Shown here: positions 1 through 9,300 of the stretch, one piece after another
How the letters are laid out: each line of letters opens with the position of its first letter
Numbering within the stretch: position 1 is the first letter of the stretch
Assembly (NCBI GenBank): GCA_003696075.1
Contig: RFHH01000079.1
Coordinates: 1-35,956, forward strand
Direction: 5' to 3'
Source: Acidobacteriota bacterium
GTDB taxonomy: Bacteria; Acidobacteriota; Polarisedimenticolia; J045
Length of the DNA stretch: 35,956 nt
Program-made: the position numbers and the translations under genes
The notes under the pieces: generated by a model
Database searches by the model: none
The model's input: the letters and a program-made list of their open reading frames with translations, nothing else
What the model was told of the DNA's origin: nothing

Positions 1-258
1 CGGCAGCCCGCCGGCGTCGCCCGGCAGAAAGAGGGCTGTTCCGCTTCCGGAGACGAAGGCCCACGGGCGGGCCCCGGCCGCGCCGAAGCGGGCGGAGTCT
101 TTGCCCGGCACGTCGAGCGGGTGGTGGTGCGGCGTGTGCTTGATCGCGCCCACCGACCAGCCGGCCGCCGCCAGCCAACGCACCAGCTCGGCGACGAGCG
201 TCGTCTTTCCGTGCCCCTTGCGCCCGCAGATCCTCACGATCGGGGGGCCGCCGCTCAT
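1..258 (-). CDS. mobB: MobB, molybdopterin-guanine dinucleotide biosynthesis GTPase (partial)
   Basis: The first 86 codons are present; the C-terminus runs off the window edge. The protein starts MSGGPPIVRICG and has a P-loop GRKGHGKTT at about residues 12-20, followed by LVAELVRWLAAAGWSVGAIKHTPHHH. A P-loop followed by an A-I-K-H strand with nearby His residues is the MobB signature. MobB is a GTP-binding partner of MobA in attaching GMP to molybdopterin to form the bis-MGD cofactor used by DMSO-reductase-family enzymes, which fits the molybdoenzyme gene at 6378-9428. Its ATG overlaps the stop codon of the upstream transporter (ATGA), so the two are translationally coupled. Family assignment is confident; completeness of the gene cannot be judged. 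Confidence 0.9.
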   Translation of the reverse strand, partial: MSGGPPIVRICGRKGHGKTTLVAELVRWLAAAGWSVGAIKHTPHHHPLDVPGKDSARFGAAGARPWAFVSGSGTALFLPGDAGGLP

Positions 259-1415
259 GCCGCCTCCGGGCGCCGCCCGGCGATCGCAGCGGCGAGCGCG
301 CGCAGGCCGAACCAGACCGCCAGCGCGATCAGGAAGCCGGCGAGCGTGTTCAGCGCGACGATCGCGGCGGCCCCGGAGACCGCCGTCGCGGCCGCCGCCG
401 GGGCTCGGGCGTCGCGCGCGGCGCGCGCCAGCTCGTAGCCGGCGAAGACCAGCATCGGCGCGAGCACCGCGGCCGGATAGGCGGCGAGCACGGCGGCGGA
501 ACCGGCGCCGAGCAGCACGCCGCCGCCGATCTTGAGCAGGCCGAGCGCGATCACCGAGACGCCCGTGCGCGCGCCGAAGTGGTACTGCGCCGCGAGTCCG
601 CCCGAGCCGTGGCACATCGGCAGCCCGCCGAGCGGCACGGCGACCAGGTTCATCAGCCCGACGCTCGTCGCCACCCGGCGCGGCGGCAGCCCGCGCCCGG
701 GAAACAGGTCGGCACTGAGCGCGCAGACCGCCACGACCGAGTTCAGCAGCGTCAGCGGGATCTGCGGCAGCGCTCCCCGCAGCGCGCCGCCGAGGAAATC
801 GGCGGCCGCGGGCCAGTGGAGGGCGGGCGCCGGCAAGCCGGGGGCCCACGCCGCGAGCGCGCCCGGGTGGTCGAAACGCAGCAGCACGAAGCCGGCGGCG
901 AAGGCGAGCAGCGCACCGGGCCAGCGCCGCCACGCCGCGAGGAGGAGGAAGGCGCCGACGGCGAGCGCCGCGATCCATCCGTCCGCCCCACCGGCCGGCA
1001 GGCCGGCCGCCCAGGCGATCCCGCGCAGCGCCAGCTTGGCGCCGATGCCGAGCTGGATCGCCCGAACCACCGGAAGGGGGATCGCCGCGGCGAGCCGGTC
1101 GGCGAGGCCGGCGGCGCCGGCAGCGAGCACCACCGCGCCGGCGATCAACCCGGCGGCCATCAGCTCGCCGCGCGTGATCTCCCCGACGATCGCGGCCGCG
1201 GCGATCGCCTTCATCGGCTGCACCGGGATCGGCTGCCCGAAGGCGAGACCGGTGGCGACGTTCATGGAACCGGCCAGGACGAGCACCCAGGCGAGGTCGA
1301 GCCCGGAGGCGAGGGAGGCCGCGAGAACGAGCGGCAGGAAGGTGCCGAGATCACCGAGCCCTCCGGAGATCTCCCGGACGAGAGCGCCGGCCCGGCCCGC
1401 GCCGCCCGCGGCCAT
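255..1415 (-). CDS. MOT1-type molybdate/sulfate transporter
   Basis: This is a 386-residue, very hydrophobic protein with many predicted membrane segments. Two family motifs are visible: SGGLGDLGTFLPL at residues 17-29 and QPIPVQPMKAI at residues 61-71. A second-half counterpart reads ALPQIPLTLLNS, followed by PMCHGSGGLAAQ. These match the MOT1 branch of SulP-like anion transporters, several of which carry molybdate. I chose the ATG at 1415 because the family fold starts right after it; an open frame extends upstream to 1574, but that would overlap the MOSC gene and adds an atypical Arg/Pro-rich leader. The gene lies 2 bp after the MOSC gene and overlaps mobB, so it belongs to a molybdenum cofactor operon. 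Molybdate as substrate is inferred from family and neighbours; sulfate cannot be excluded. Confidence 0.85.
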   Translation of the reverse strand: MAAGGAGRAGALVREISGGLGDLGTFLPLVLAASLASGLDLAWVLVLAGSMNVATGLAFGQPIPVQPMKAIAAAAIVGEITRGELMAAGLIAGAVVLAAGAAGLADRLAAAIPLPVVRAIQLGIGAKLALRGIAWAAGLPAGGADGWIAALAVGAFLLLAAWRRWPGALLAFAAGFVLLRFDHPGALAAWAPGLPAPALHWPAAADFLGGALRGALPQIPLTLLNSVVAVCALSADLFPGRGLPPRRVATSVGLMNLVAVPLGGLPMCHGSGGLAAQYHFGARTGVSVIALGLLKIGGGVLLGAGSAAVLAAYPAAVLAPMLVFAGYELARAARDARAPAAAATAVSGAAAIVALNTLAGFLIALAVWFGLRALAAAIAGRRPEAA

Positions 1416-1417
1416 CG

Positions 1418-1888
1418 TCAGCAGGCGCCCGCGGCGGCCCCCTCCCGCCGCTCGATCGCCACCGGATCGCCGACACGGATCGTACCGGGCCGGAGCACCC
1501 GGCAGAAGATTCCCTCGCGCGGCATCACGCAACGGCCCACGCGGCGGAAGACGGCGCAACCGTGGCCGTGACACCGCTTGCCGATCTGCGTCACCTCGAG
1601 CAGCGCCGTGCCGGCGGCGATCCGGTCGCCCGGCCGGACGCCGGACAGGTCGAGACCCCGCACGGTGAGGTTCTCCGCGAAATCACCCTCGGCGAAGCTC
1701 CGGCCCGCCTCGCTGCCGAACGCCTCGATGCTCTCGTACGCCAGCAGGCTGACCTGCCGGTGCCACTCGCCGGCGTGGGCGTCGCCCCGAATGCCGCGAA
1801 GATCGACCACCGCCTCGCTGACCGGGCGCTTCTCCGTGCCGCGGGCGGGGGAAATGTTGATCGAGACCAGTTCGCCCTTCCCTGACAT
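1418..1888 (-). CDS. MOSC domain protein
   Basis: The product is a 156-residue soluble protein with the MOSC pattern: ISPARGTEKRPV near the N-terminus, the GIRGDAHAG strand-turn at about 32-40, and a C-terminal half with GDRIAAGTALLEVTQIGKRC, CAVFRR and GTIRVGDPV. MOSC domains are sulfur-carrier or metal-cofactor-binding domains of molybdenum cofactor sulfurases and related enzymes. Stand-alone versions occur in Moco operons, often beside or fused to MogA/MoaC. Several Cys residues cluster around GKRCHGHGCAVFRRVGRC. The start has a good ribosome binding site (GGAAGGAGAG, 7 bases before ATG). It lies 22 bp downstream of moaA and 2 bp upstream of the transporter. The exact reaction is not known from sequence. 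Confidence 0.88.
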   Translation of the reverse strand: MSGKGELVSINISPARGTEKRPVSEAVVDLRGIRGDAHAGEWHRQVSLLAYESIEAFGSEAGRSFAEGDFAENLTVRGLDLSGVRPGDRIAAGTALLEVTQIGKRCHGHGCAVFRRVGRCVMPREGIFCRVLRPGTIRVGDPVAIERREGAAAGAC

Positions 1889-1910
1889 CGTTCGGCTCTC
1901 CTTCCGCCCG

Positions 1911-2888
1911 TCAGCCGCCGACGGCGATCATCGTCCGGCGCGGCCAGCTCGTTGCGGGCCGGTCCTTCAGCGCGAGGACATCGCGCACGATCTCCGATAT
2001 CGCGGCGGTGTCGCCGCGCCGGAGCGGTTCCAGCAGGTCGATGCCGTCCTCCCCGCGCAGGCAGCGCAGCAGCCGGCCCTGGGAGTCGAGACGCAGGCGG
2101 TCGCAGCCGTCACAGAAAGGCGCCGAGACCGGCGAGATGAACCCCACGGCCACGTCGCGCCCGCCGACGCGGAAGAGCCACCGGCCGGCGGTTCCGCTGC
2201 GGCCGAGCGGGCCGCGGTCCTCGAAAGCCGACGCCAGCCGCCTTCGCGCCTCGCCCGCGGACAGGAATTCCCGCCGGAACAGCGGCGCTCCCGCTCCGAT
2301 CGGCATCAGCTCGATGAAGCGGATCTCCGCGCCTCGATCCGCGGCGAAGCGTACGAGCCGGTCGAGCTCGCTCGCGTTGACCGAGCGCATCAGGACGGTG
2401 TTGATCTTCAGGGGCGAGAACCCGACGCGCGCTGCGGCGTCGATTCCTGCCAGCGTCGCCTCGAGCCGCCCGGCCGGCGTCACGCGCGCGAACCGCATCG
2501 GGTCGAGCGTGTCGAGGCTCACGTTGACCGCGTCGAGTCCGGCCCGTCGCAGCTCGGCCGCGAGCGGGGCGAGGCGCTGGCCGTTGGTCGTCATCGCCAG
2601 GACCGCGCCCGGAAGCCGCTGCCGGAGGCCGCGCACGATGCGCGCGATCCCGGGCCGCAGGAGCGGCTCACCGCCGGTGAGGCGGACCTTTCGTACCGGC
2701 GCCGCCTGCGCCACGGCGGCCGCCAGGGCGACGATCTCGTCGTCGCCGGGCGGCGGGGCGGTCCTCCGGCGCGGCGAGGGAGGGCCCGGCCGGCAGTAGC
2801 GGCAGCGCAGGTCGCACGCCGACGTCACCGACAGGCGCAGGTAGTAACCGGAAGCAGCGGGGAGGGAAGCTTCGAGTCCGTCTTTCAT
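1911..2888 (-). CDS. moaA: GTP 3',8-cyclase MoaA (molybdenum cofactor step 1)
   Basis: A radical SAM enzyme of 325 residues that converts GTP to 3',8-cyclo-GTP, the first step of molybdopterin synthesis. The N-terminal radical SAM motif is CDLRCRYC, followed by the LTGGEPLLR strand that contacts SAM. The C-terminal second [4Fe-4S] site reads FCDGCDRLRLDSQGRLLRCL. The protein ends in Gly-Gly, the C-terminal diglycine that MoaA uses in catalysis. I placed the start at 2888 because GGAAAGGGAACGG lies just upstream and the family begins near here; the open frame continues to 2954 through an Arg-rich stretch that would run over the leader hairpins. The gene heads the moaA-MOSC-transporter-mobB run. 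Confidence 0.95.
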   Translation of the reverse strand: MKDGLEASLPAASGYYLRLSVTSACDLRCRYCRPGPPSPRRRTAPPPGDDEIVALAAAVAQAAPVRKVRLTGGEPLLRPGIARIVRGLRQRLPGAVLAMTTNGQRLAPLAAELRRAGLDAVNVSLDTLDPMRFARVTPAGRLEATLAGIDAAARVGFSPLKINTVLMRSVNASELDRLVRFAADRGAEIRFIELMPIGAGAPLFRREFLSAGEARRRLASAFEDRGPLGRSGTAGRWLFRVGGRDVAVGFISPVSAPFCDGCDRLRLDSQGRLLRCLRGEDGIDLLEPLRRGDTAAISEIVRDVLALKDRPATSWPRRTMIAVGG

Positions 2889-2910
2889 CCGTTCCCTTTC
2901 CGAACGCGGG

Positions 2911-2981
2911 AGGCCCGAGCGTTTCCCCTCGGACCCTGTCGCCCGCCGCCCCATGGCCCGTCGGGCTGTAGGAGCGGCGGG
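2911..2981 (-). promoter_or_regulatory. Structured 5' leader of moaA (two hairpins)
   Basis: Two strong stem-loops lie between 23 and 93 bases upstream of the moaA start. The distal one pairs CCCGCCGC with GCGGCGGG (2942-2949 with 2974-2981) and encloses a nested GCCCG/CGGGC hairpin (2956-2966). The proximal one pairs 2912-2919 with 2928-2935 over 8 bp (one G-U), with a loop containing GGGAAACG on the minus strand. No U-tract follows, so a terminator is less likely. The position before a Moco gene suggests a Moco-type riboswitch or leader, but I could not match the conserved core and in GC-rich DNA such stems can arise by chance. Confidence 0.35.
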
Positions 2982-3315
2982 TCGGAAACGGTGTCCTCGA
3001 TCACCGTCGATGTTAGCCCAGTTTCCTCACGAAACCCTCGTCCCGGGCGCCGCGGCGGCTCGGCGGTCCGGGTCTGCCGCCCTGTCGTTCCCGCCCGCTG
3101 CCCCGAGCGCAGGGGCACCACCCGCCCCCGGCCTGCCGGACGTCCCCCGAGCGGCGCACCGTACGCCTCGGAGGGTGCCCCGGCGTTGGAGCGGAGAGTT
3201 CGGCCTGCGGCGGCTGGACCGGGCGGTCTTTCCCCGGCCCCGTTCCCTCGAAATCCGCGGAGCCCGACTCCCGCCGGGACGGCGGCCTTCGACCGAGGGG
3301 GAGACCGTCCCGGGC
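2982..3315. other. Intergenic region between sigma-54 regulator and moaA
   Basis: This non-coding stretch of about 330 bases separates the stop of the regulator gene from the moaA leader. I see no convincing ORF, no sigma-54 element (no GG-N10-GC with TTGGC/TTGC) and no good sigma-70 pair. The best -10-like hexamer on the minus strand is TAACAT at 3015-3010, without a matching -35. The moaA promoter probably lies here but cannot be placed. Confidence 0.5.
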
Positions 3316-4830
3316 TCACCGCACATGGCTTCCGGACCTCGCCGGCGGCTTCGGTGCGCCGGCTCCCCGGCACTCGTGAGGATTCGTCGCCTCACACCGA
3401 TCGCACGGGTCGGCGGCGATTCCCGCGGGCGCGACGGCCGGATCCGGGCCGTCGCCGTCCCAGACCCGCCGGCCGGCGAGCCCGTGTGCACGCATCTTCT
3501 CCCAGAGGTTCTTGCGCGAGATGCCGAGGGCTCGTGCCGTTTTCCCGCGGTGCCCCTCGTGGCGCCGGAGGGCGTTCACGATCAGCTCTCGCTCCACCGC
3601 CCGAAGCGCCTCCGCCAGGCTCATCCCCTCCGCCCAAGCCAAGGCCGGCGGCGCCGGCGATGCGGGTTCCGGACGGCGGTACTCCTCCGGGAGATCGCCG
3701 ACCCGAATCGTCTCTCCGGCCACCGAGAGAACGAGCCGGTGGACGAGGTTGGCCAGCTCCCGGACGTTCCCGGGGAACGGGTGCCGCTCGAGGCGCCGGA
3801 GCGCCTCGGGATCGAACGCCATCCTCCTCCCGGCTTCGGCGGCATAGCGGTCGAGGAAACGGTTCAGGAGCAGCGGCACGTCTCCGCGCCTTTCGCGCAG
3901 GGGGGGCACGTGGATGGGGAGCACGTTGAGCCGGTAGAACAGGTCGGCCCGGAAGCGCCCGCAGGCGATCTCGCGCCGCAGATCGCGCGAGGTCGCAGCG
4001 ACGAAGCGAACGTCGACAGGGATCTCTTCGTTGCTGCCGAGCCGCGAGATTCGCTTGACCTCCAGCACCCGCAGGAGCTTGCTCTGGAGGGCTGGCGAGA
4101 GTTCTCCGATCTCGTCGAGCAGAACGACGCCGCCGGCAGCCTCCTCGAGACGGCCCTTCCGCCGGCGGACGGCACCGGTGAAGGCGCCGCGTTCGTGCCC
4201 GAACAGCTCGGATTCGATCAGCGGCTCGGGAATGGCCGCGCAGTTCACCGCCGCGAACGGCCCCCGGCGTCTCGCCGACAGCCGGTGGATGTAGCGGGCG
4301 ATCACCTCCTTGCCCGAACCGGTCTCGCCCGTGATGAGAACCGTTCCCTCCGAGGCGGCGGCGGCACGGGCCTGCTCGAGCACGGCCCGAAAAGCCGGTG
4401 ACTGCCCCCAGGGCTCGGGCGGGTCGTTCGGTTGCGCTCCGGGGCCGGGGAGGAAGCGGTGGAGGACGCGGGTGAGCCGCTCCTTTCCGACCGGACCGCG
4501 GAGCACTTCGTCCGCTCCCGCCGGAGGAGCGGCCGCGGCGTCGCCGCAAGGAGCCAGGACCACCACCGGAACGTCCGGCAGGAGCCGGCGGACGGCGCGA
4601 ACCGCCGCGATACCGTCTCCGCCGCCAGACCGGAGGTCGGCGAGAATCACATCGAAGGGCTCCCCCGCCGCGAGCCGGCAGGCGCTCTCGCTGTCGGCCG
4701 CGCGCCTGACCAGAAAGCGCGGCCCCGGGATCGCACGGAACAGCTCCGCCTCGGCTGCGGCCCCGTCGATCAGCAGGACACGGGGGCGGCGTCCGCTCGG
4801 GGGGAAGGCGGGGCCGAGCGCATCGCCCAT
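3316..4830 (-). CDS. Sigma-54-dependent activator with degenerate receiver domain (NtrC type)
   Basis: This 504-residue regulator has a receiver-like domain (about 15-118), an AAA+ sigma-54 interaction domain (about 140-375) and a Fis-type HTH (GKTARALGISRKNLWEKM, near 430). The AAA+ motor looks intact: Walker A GETGSGKE at 168-175, GAFTGA at 215-220 and Walker B VVLLDE at 235-240. The receiver keeps a phospho-acceptor-position Asp65, but one of the acidic pair is lost (Asp22-Gly23), the conserved Thr/Ser is Ala93 and the conserved Lys is Gly102, so normal phosphorelay control is doubtful. About 60 residues follow the HTH and include CDRCEATNPHEC, a possible small metal or redox site. No histidine kinase is adjacent. 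The sigma-54 promoter at 12798-12814 is a plausible target. Confidence 0.93.
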   Translation of the reverse strand: MGDALGPAFPPSGRRPRVLLIDGAAAEAELFRAIPGPRFLVRRAADSESACRLAAGEPFDVILADLRSGGGDGIAAVRAVRRLLPDVPVVVLAPCGDAAAAPPAGADEVLRGPVGKERLTRVLHRFLPGPGAQPNDPPEPWGQSPAFRAVLEQARAAAASEGTVLITGETGSGKEVIARYIHRLSARRRGPFAAVNCAAIPEPLIESELFGHERGAFTGAVRRRKGRLEEAAGGVVLLDEIGELSPALQSKLLRVLEVKRISRLGSNEEIPVDVRFVAATSRDLRREIACGRFRADLFYRLNVLPIHVPPLRERRGDVPLLLNRFLDRYAAEAGRRMAFDPEALRRLERHPFPGNVRELANLVHRLVLSVAGETIRVGDLPEEYRRPEPASPAPPALAWAEGMSLAEALRAVERELIVNALRRHEGHRGKTARALGISRKNLWEKMRAHGLAGRRVWDGDGPDPAVAPAGIAADPCDRCEATNPHECRGAGAPKPPARSGSHVR

Positions 4831-5079
4831 CAGCGCCGGCCCTCCGGCTCGAGCACGACACCCCGGCGTGAGGCACGCGGCGTCTGCCCGCTAACGACGC
4901 GATCCGCGCGCGTCACGACCGGACGCAAAGACGAGGCGGCGGCCTGACGGCGCCGCATTGCGACGGCCACCTCTCCGGCGGGCCCCCTCGAAAAGCCCGG
5001 AGGGTCGGCGGCGCGTCGATACCGGACCCCAGTCGTGGTCACTTCCGCACGGTGACCTCCGCGGGCCAAGGTGGACGCG

Positions 5080-5088
5080 ATTCTACCA
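5080..5088 (-). promoter_or_regulatory. Possible extended -10 promoter for the sigma-54 regulator
   Basis: On the minus strand TGGTAGAAT matches an extended -10 element (TGnTATAAT, one mismatch), with the hexamer TAGAAT at 5085-5080. No good -35 is visible, as is common for extended -10 promoters. It lies in the 290-base gap between the TorD-like gene and the regulator gene and would give a leader of roughly 240 bases. The rest of the gap (4831-5121) shows no ORF or clear terminator. Confidence 0.3.
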
Positions 5089-5121
5089 CACCGCGCGCGG
5101 GGAGCGCGGGTGAGCGTCGAT

Positions 5122-5751
5122 TCAGAGCGCGGAGCGATCCCGGAGCAGGAGCTGGACCCGCCCCGCCAAGGCCGCCATCACCCGCACCTGGCGCGATCGG
5201 GCTCGGCGCAAGGCCTCCTCGGCGAACCGGGACCACCAGGCGCCGTGCTCTTCGGCGAACCCCTCGATCCAGGAACGCACACGAGCTCGGGCGCCGTCGT
5301 CGTGCCGCTCGAGGCACGCCGCCTCGCGGCGCAGCAGCGCCGCGGCGAACCGGAGCTGATGCCCGATATGGTCCGGGCCGAGGTGCCGGAACGGCGCCAT
5401 GTCGTACCCGGCGCGCGCGTAGAGCAGTCGGCAGGCGGCCGCCGCCGGCCGCCCGCCCTCGTCCGCGTGAGCCCCTTCGCGAGGCACGACCGCCCGGGTC
5501 CGATCGGGGATCCGGAACAGAGCCTCGAACTCGCGGGCATGCCGGTCCGGATCGGCGAACCGCCCGCCGGGATCGGCGGCGAGCACACCCGATGCCACGA
5601 GGCCCGGAATCCAGCGCGGACGCCTCAGGAGGCGCTCCAGCTCGGGGGTCGGGCCGCCGAGGAAATAGCTGCCGGCGAGGTCCACCAGGTCGGCCGCGTG
5701 CTCCCGCACGGCCGCCGGGTCGGTTGCGCGCGCCCGCGCCGCCCCGCTCAT
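5122..5751 (-). CDS. TorD/DmsD-family molybdoenzyme chaperone
   Basis: This is a 209-residue cytoplasmic, helix-rich protein with features of the TorD family: an early FLGGPTPELERLLRRP segment, a middle LFRIPDRTRAVVPREG segment and the hallmark GPDHIGHQLRFAAALL at about residues 125-140. Such chaperones bind the Tat leader and apo-form of a molybdoenzyme until the cofactor is inserted. It is the last gene of the reductase operon and its ATG overlaps the stop codon of the ferredoxin subunit (ATGA), consistent with dedicated service to the enzyme at 6378-9428. Family membership is clear from pattern and context; the client is inferred. Confidence 0.85.
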   Translation of the reverse strand: MSGAARARATDPAAVREHAADLVDLAGSYFLGGPTPELERLLRRPRWIPGLVASGVLAADPGGRFADPDRHAREFEALFRIPDRTRAVVPREGAHADEGGRPAAAACRLLYARAGYDMAPFRHLGPDHIGHQLRFAAALLRREAACLERHDDGARARVRSWIEGFAEEHGAWWSRFAEEALRRARSRQVRVMAALAGRVQLLLRDRSAL

Positions 5752-6323
5752 CCGTGAACGATGTCGCGCCGCCACTCGATGTTGGGACGCGTGAGGCGCG
5801 GGTCGGCGAACTCCGGCGGCGGTTCGCCCGGGGCGTCGACATCGTAGGACCAGCTCAGGGCTCGACCGATGCAAGCGGTGACGCAGGCGGGCTCCAGGCC
5901 GGCGTCGATACGGTGCACGCAGAACGTGCACTTCTCCATCACGCCCGTCTCCTCGTTGAACTGCGGTGCGCCGTACGGGCAGGCCGCCGCGCAATAGCGG
6001 CATCCGATGCAGCGGTCCTGGTCGATCAGCACGATGCCATCGCTCTCGCGCTTGACGATCGCGTCGGCGGGGCAAGCCTTCATGCATGCCGGCTCGTCGC
6101 AGTGGTTGCAGGACATGCTGAAGAAGGCGCGGCGGGCGTTGGGATAGGTCCCCGATTCCACCTCGATGACGCGCCGCCAGTTGGTCTGGCGGGCGCTGAA
6201 TGCCGAGATCAGCGGGAGCGGGGAACCCGCCGGCGCAGTGTTGTTTTCCGCCTTGCACGCGATCTCACAGGTGTGGCATCCGGTGCACTTCGTCAGATCG
6301 AGGATCCAGCCGACGTTAGGCAT
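5748..6323 (-). CDS. Four-cluster ferredoxin subunit of the molybdoenzyme (DmsB/TtrB-like)
   Basis: The product (191 residues) carries four Cys motifs typical of the electron-transfer subunit of DMSO-reductase-family complexes: CTGCHTCEIAC at 13-23, CNHCDEPACMKACP, CIGCRYCAAACPYG and CTFCVHRIDAGLEPACVTAC. Each pair of motifs binds two [4Fe-4S] clusters. It has no signal peptide, so it is probably exported in complex with the Tat-bearing catalytic subunit. The start has AGGAGAG upstream. It lies 54 bp after the catalytic gene and overlaps the chaperone gene. No NrfD/DmsC/TtrC membrane anchor gene follows, so electrons probably come from cytochromes rather than directly from a quinol-oxidising anchor. 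Confidence 0.93.
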   Translation of the reverse strand: MPNVGWILDLTKCTGCHTCEIACKAENNTAPAGSPLPLISAFSARQTNWRRVIEVESGTYPNARRAFFSMSCNHCDEPACMKACPADAIVKRESDGIVLIDQDRCIGCRYCAAACPYGAPQFNEETGVMEKCTFCVHRIDAGLEPACVTACIGRALSWSYDVDAPGEPPPEFADPRLTRPNIEWRRDIVHG

Positions 6324-6377
6324 GTCCGTCTCTCCTTGACGCCAGATGTCTTCGGTCCGAGGCCGCGGTCCCCGCGA

Positions 6378-9300
6378 TCAGCGTCTCCCGTGCATCCTCT
6401 TCTCCCGAAGGTTCCTGCGGATGTCCGGCGGAGCCGTCCGGCCGCGCAGCGGCTCCGGGCGGCGCGATCCGGCGGCCCCCGCCGCAGCGCCTGCGAGAGC
6501 CGTGCCGCCTGCCGGGACGACCCTCACCCGCGTGTCGTAGAACGACGCCGAGCCGCCGATCTTGTCCTGCAGGCAGACGTCGCCGAGGTAGGGATCGGTC
6601 ATCAGCAGCGGGTTGATCGCGATCCCCCGGCCCCGCGCGGGATCGTGCGCGACCGGCTGGCCGTCGATCGTGTTCGAGCCGTTCGATCCCATTTCCCAGT
6701 GGCCGAACGAGTGCGGGACGCCGATCACGCCGGGCCGGATGCCCTCCGTCAGGCGCACGCGTCCGATGGCCACCGCGCCCGTCGGGCTCTCCACGCGAAC
6801 GAGATCCCCCGTGCGCAGTCCGCGAGCCTCGCCGTCCGCCGCGTTCATTTCGATGGCGTTCTCGGGTCTGAGGCCCTGCAGCCACGGATTGGCGATCGTG
6901 CGGGCCTGTGCGTGGTAGGCGTAGCGGTAGGTGACGACGTGCAAGTCGAACTCGGGGGAGGCTGTCACGGGCCTGTCGAGCACGTCACGGATCGGCTCGT
7001 ACTTCGGCAGGGGATCGTAGAACTGCCCGGTCATCGAGTCGCGCGTGGTTGCCAGCGGTTCGATGTAGATGTGGATCAGGTTCTCGAACCGGTGGCGCAG
7101 ATAGTCGCCGTCGTAGGCGACGGCCGGGTCGGAGGGGTCGCCGCTCGTCGGCTCGAACACGCCTCCCTTGGCGAGGATCTCCTCGACCGGCACGCCGCTG
7201 TGGATCGAAAGGTTGTTGAGGATGTTCAGGTACCAGTCCCATGCCGAGTAGAGACCCGACCGCCAGTCGTAACCGGGGGCCGCCCCGGTGAGGTCGAACG
7301 CGCCGGCCCCGATCCCGGGCAACCCCAACCGCCCGCCAAGGGCGATCATGATGTCTTCCATGAGCTGCGGGCCGGTCGCCTCGTCGGTGCCGAGCCAGAA
7401 ATCCCGCGCCACGTTCCCCTGCGAGAGAGGAGAGACATAGAAGCGACGCGTCTTGCCGTCGATCGTCTCCTCGATGAACTCTCCCACGAGGGGTTGCCGG
7501 AAGCCGGAGGTCTTGGTGAGGATGGCCGGCGAGACATGGGGCGTGGAGAAACGCTCGAGCCACGTCGTGTCCGGGAGGATGTAGTCGGCCCACTTCGAGG
7601 TCTCTCCGATGAGGATGTCGAAAGCGACGAGCAGCTTGATCTTGTTCTCGTCAGCCAGGATCCGCTCCCCCTCGGCCCGGGCCGCGGGCGTCGAGTAGAG
7701 GAGGTCGTTCCAGTAGAGGATCACGGCCTCGACCGGGTACGGATAGCCGTCCTTGATCGAGGGCAGGATCTCCTGGTAGCACCAGCGCTTGTTGAACGGG
7801 AACCACGGTCGCCTGGCGGGATACCCATCGCGGGCGAACAGATTCGGCGCGTCGGTCTCGTAGTGCTTTCCGTGGCGTGAGATCGGCACGCCGGAGGGGG
7901 TGAGCCCGCCGACCACGGTCTTCAGGTTGACCTGGCCGGGGGCCTTGCCGCCCATCTCGCCGAAGTGCGACCCGCCCTTGCTGTTGCCGCCCTTCCAGTC
8001 GAAGTTGCCGTTCAGAATGTTGAGCAGGTGAATGGCGAACAGGTTGTAAGCGCCGTTGGTGTGCTTGACCGGACCGCGATAGGGGTTCGCCACCCCCTTC
8101 TTCCCGGCGGCGGCGAACTCGCGCGCCGTCTCCTCGATCAACCGGACGTCGATCCCGCAGATCGCCGCGTACTCGTCGAGCGTCTTCTCCCGCACCCGTT
8201 CGACCAGGCGGGACCACACGGTGCGCGCGGTGGTGCCGTTGACCGACACGACACCGGGGTCGAGCTCTCCTTTGGAGCCCGGGGCGAGGCTCGCCGGCCA
8301 CGGCTGGCCGCCGTTCCAGACGAGCGGCTCGCCGGACGGGTCGCGCAGGAAGGTTCCGGTGCTCTCGTCGACGAGGAAGGTGGCGTCACTGTACGACTTT
8401 TCGCCGTTGACGTTCGGCTTGGTGTTGGTGAGGAAGTTCCGGTCGAAGCGGTCGTTGTCGATCATCCAGCGGGCCATGCCGAGCGCGAACGCCGCGTCCG
8501 TACCGGGCTTGATCGGGATCCAGCGGTGCGACCGGGCGGCGGTGTTGGACAGGACCGGGTCCACCGTCACCATCCGGCCGCCTCGGGCGAGGAAGTCGGT
8601 GATCATCCCGGTGAGCGTCTGCATCGGGAATCCCGCCTCGAGGGGCCGGGTACCGAACCAGATCAGGTAGTCGGCGTTCAGGATGTCCGGCTTGAAGTGG
8701 TGCGCCTTGAAATCGGTCATCAGGTCGCCGCCGGTGTGGTGCGAGACCTCGCAGATCGACGTGTGGTCGTGGCGGTAGTTGACCGTGCCGAAGCCGTTCT
8801 TCCAGATGCGGTCGGTGAATTCCTTCTGTCCGTGCTCGATGCGGCCGGCGGAGAACAGCACCTTGTTCGGCAGGTCGCCGAACTCGGGGAAGGCGGGATC
8901 GATCGGGACACCCGGCTGGTAGTAGGGGCGCAGTTTGTCGGCGATCTCGTCCAGCGCTTGCTTCCAGGAGATCTCCTGCCACTGGCCGGAACCGCGGGGG
9001 CCGACGCGCTTGAGCGGGTTCCGCAACCGGTACGGGTCGTAGACCGTCTGCACCGCGGCCTGGGATTTCACGCAGTTGTGGCCCCGAACGAGGTCCGCCT
9101 GCTCGGGAGGTGTGGTGTAGGGCAGCCGCTCATGGGGGAGGGCGGCGTTGGGGTGGTACGGGTTGCCGTCGACCTTGACCAGGGTGCCGTCGACAACCTT
9201 CCCCTGGATACCGCACGCGGAGTGGCACATCAGGCACACGGAGCGGACGATCCTCACCCCGGGCTCGGTCTCCGGCGGATCGGGATTCCCGTAGTTGACG

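Noticed and set aside
5052-7880. 942-codon open frame on the plus strand opposite the molybdoenzyme and its partners
   Set aside because: It is antisense to genes with clear cofactor motifs, has an Arg/Pro/Gly-rich composition and shows no domain; it is a by-product of high GC content.
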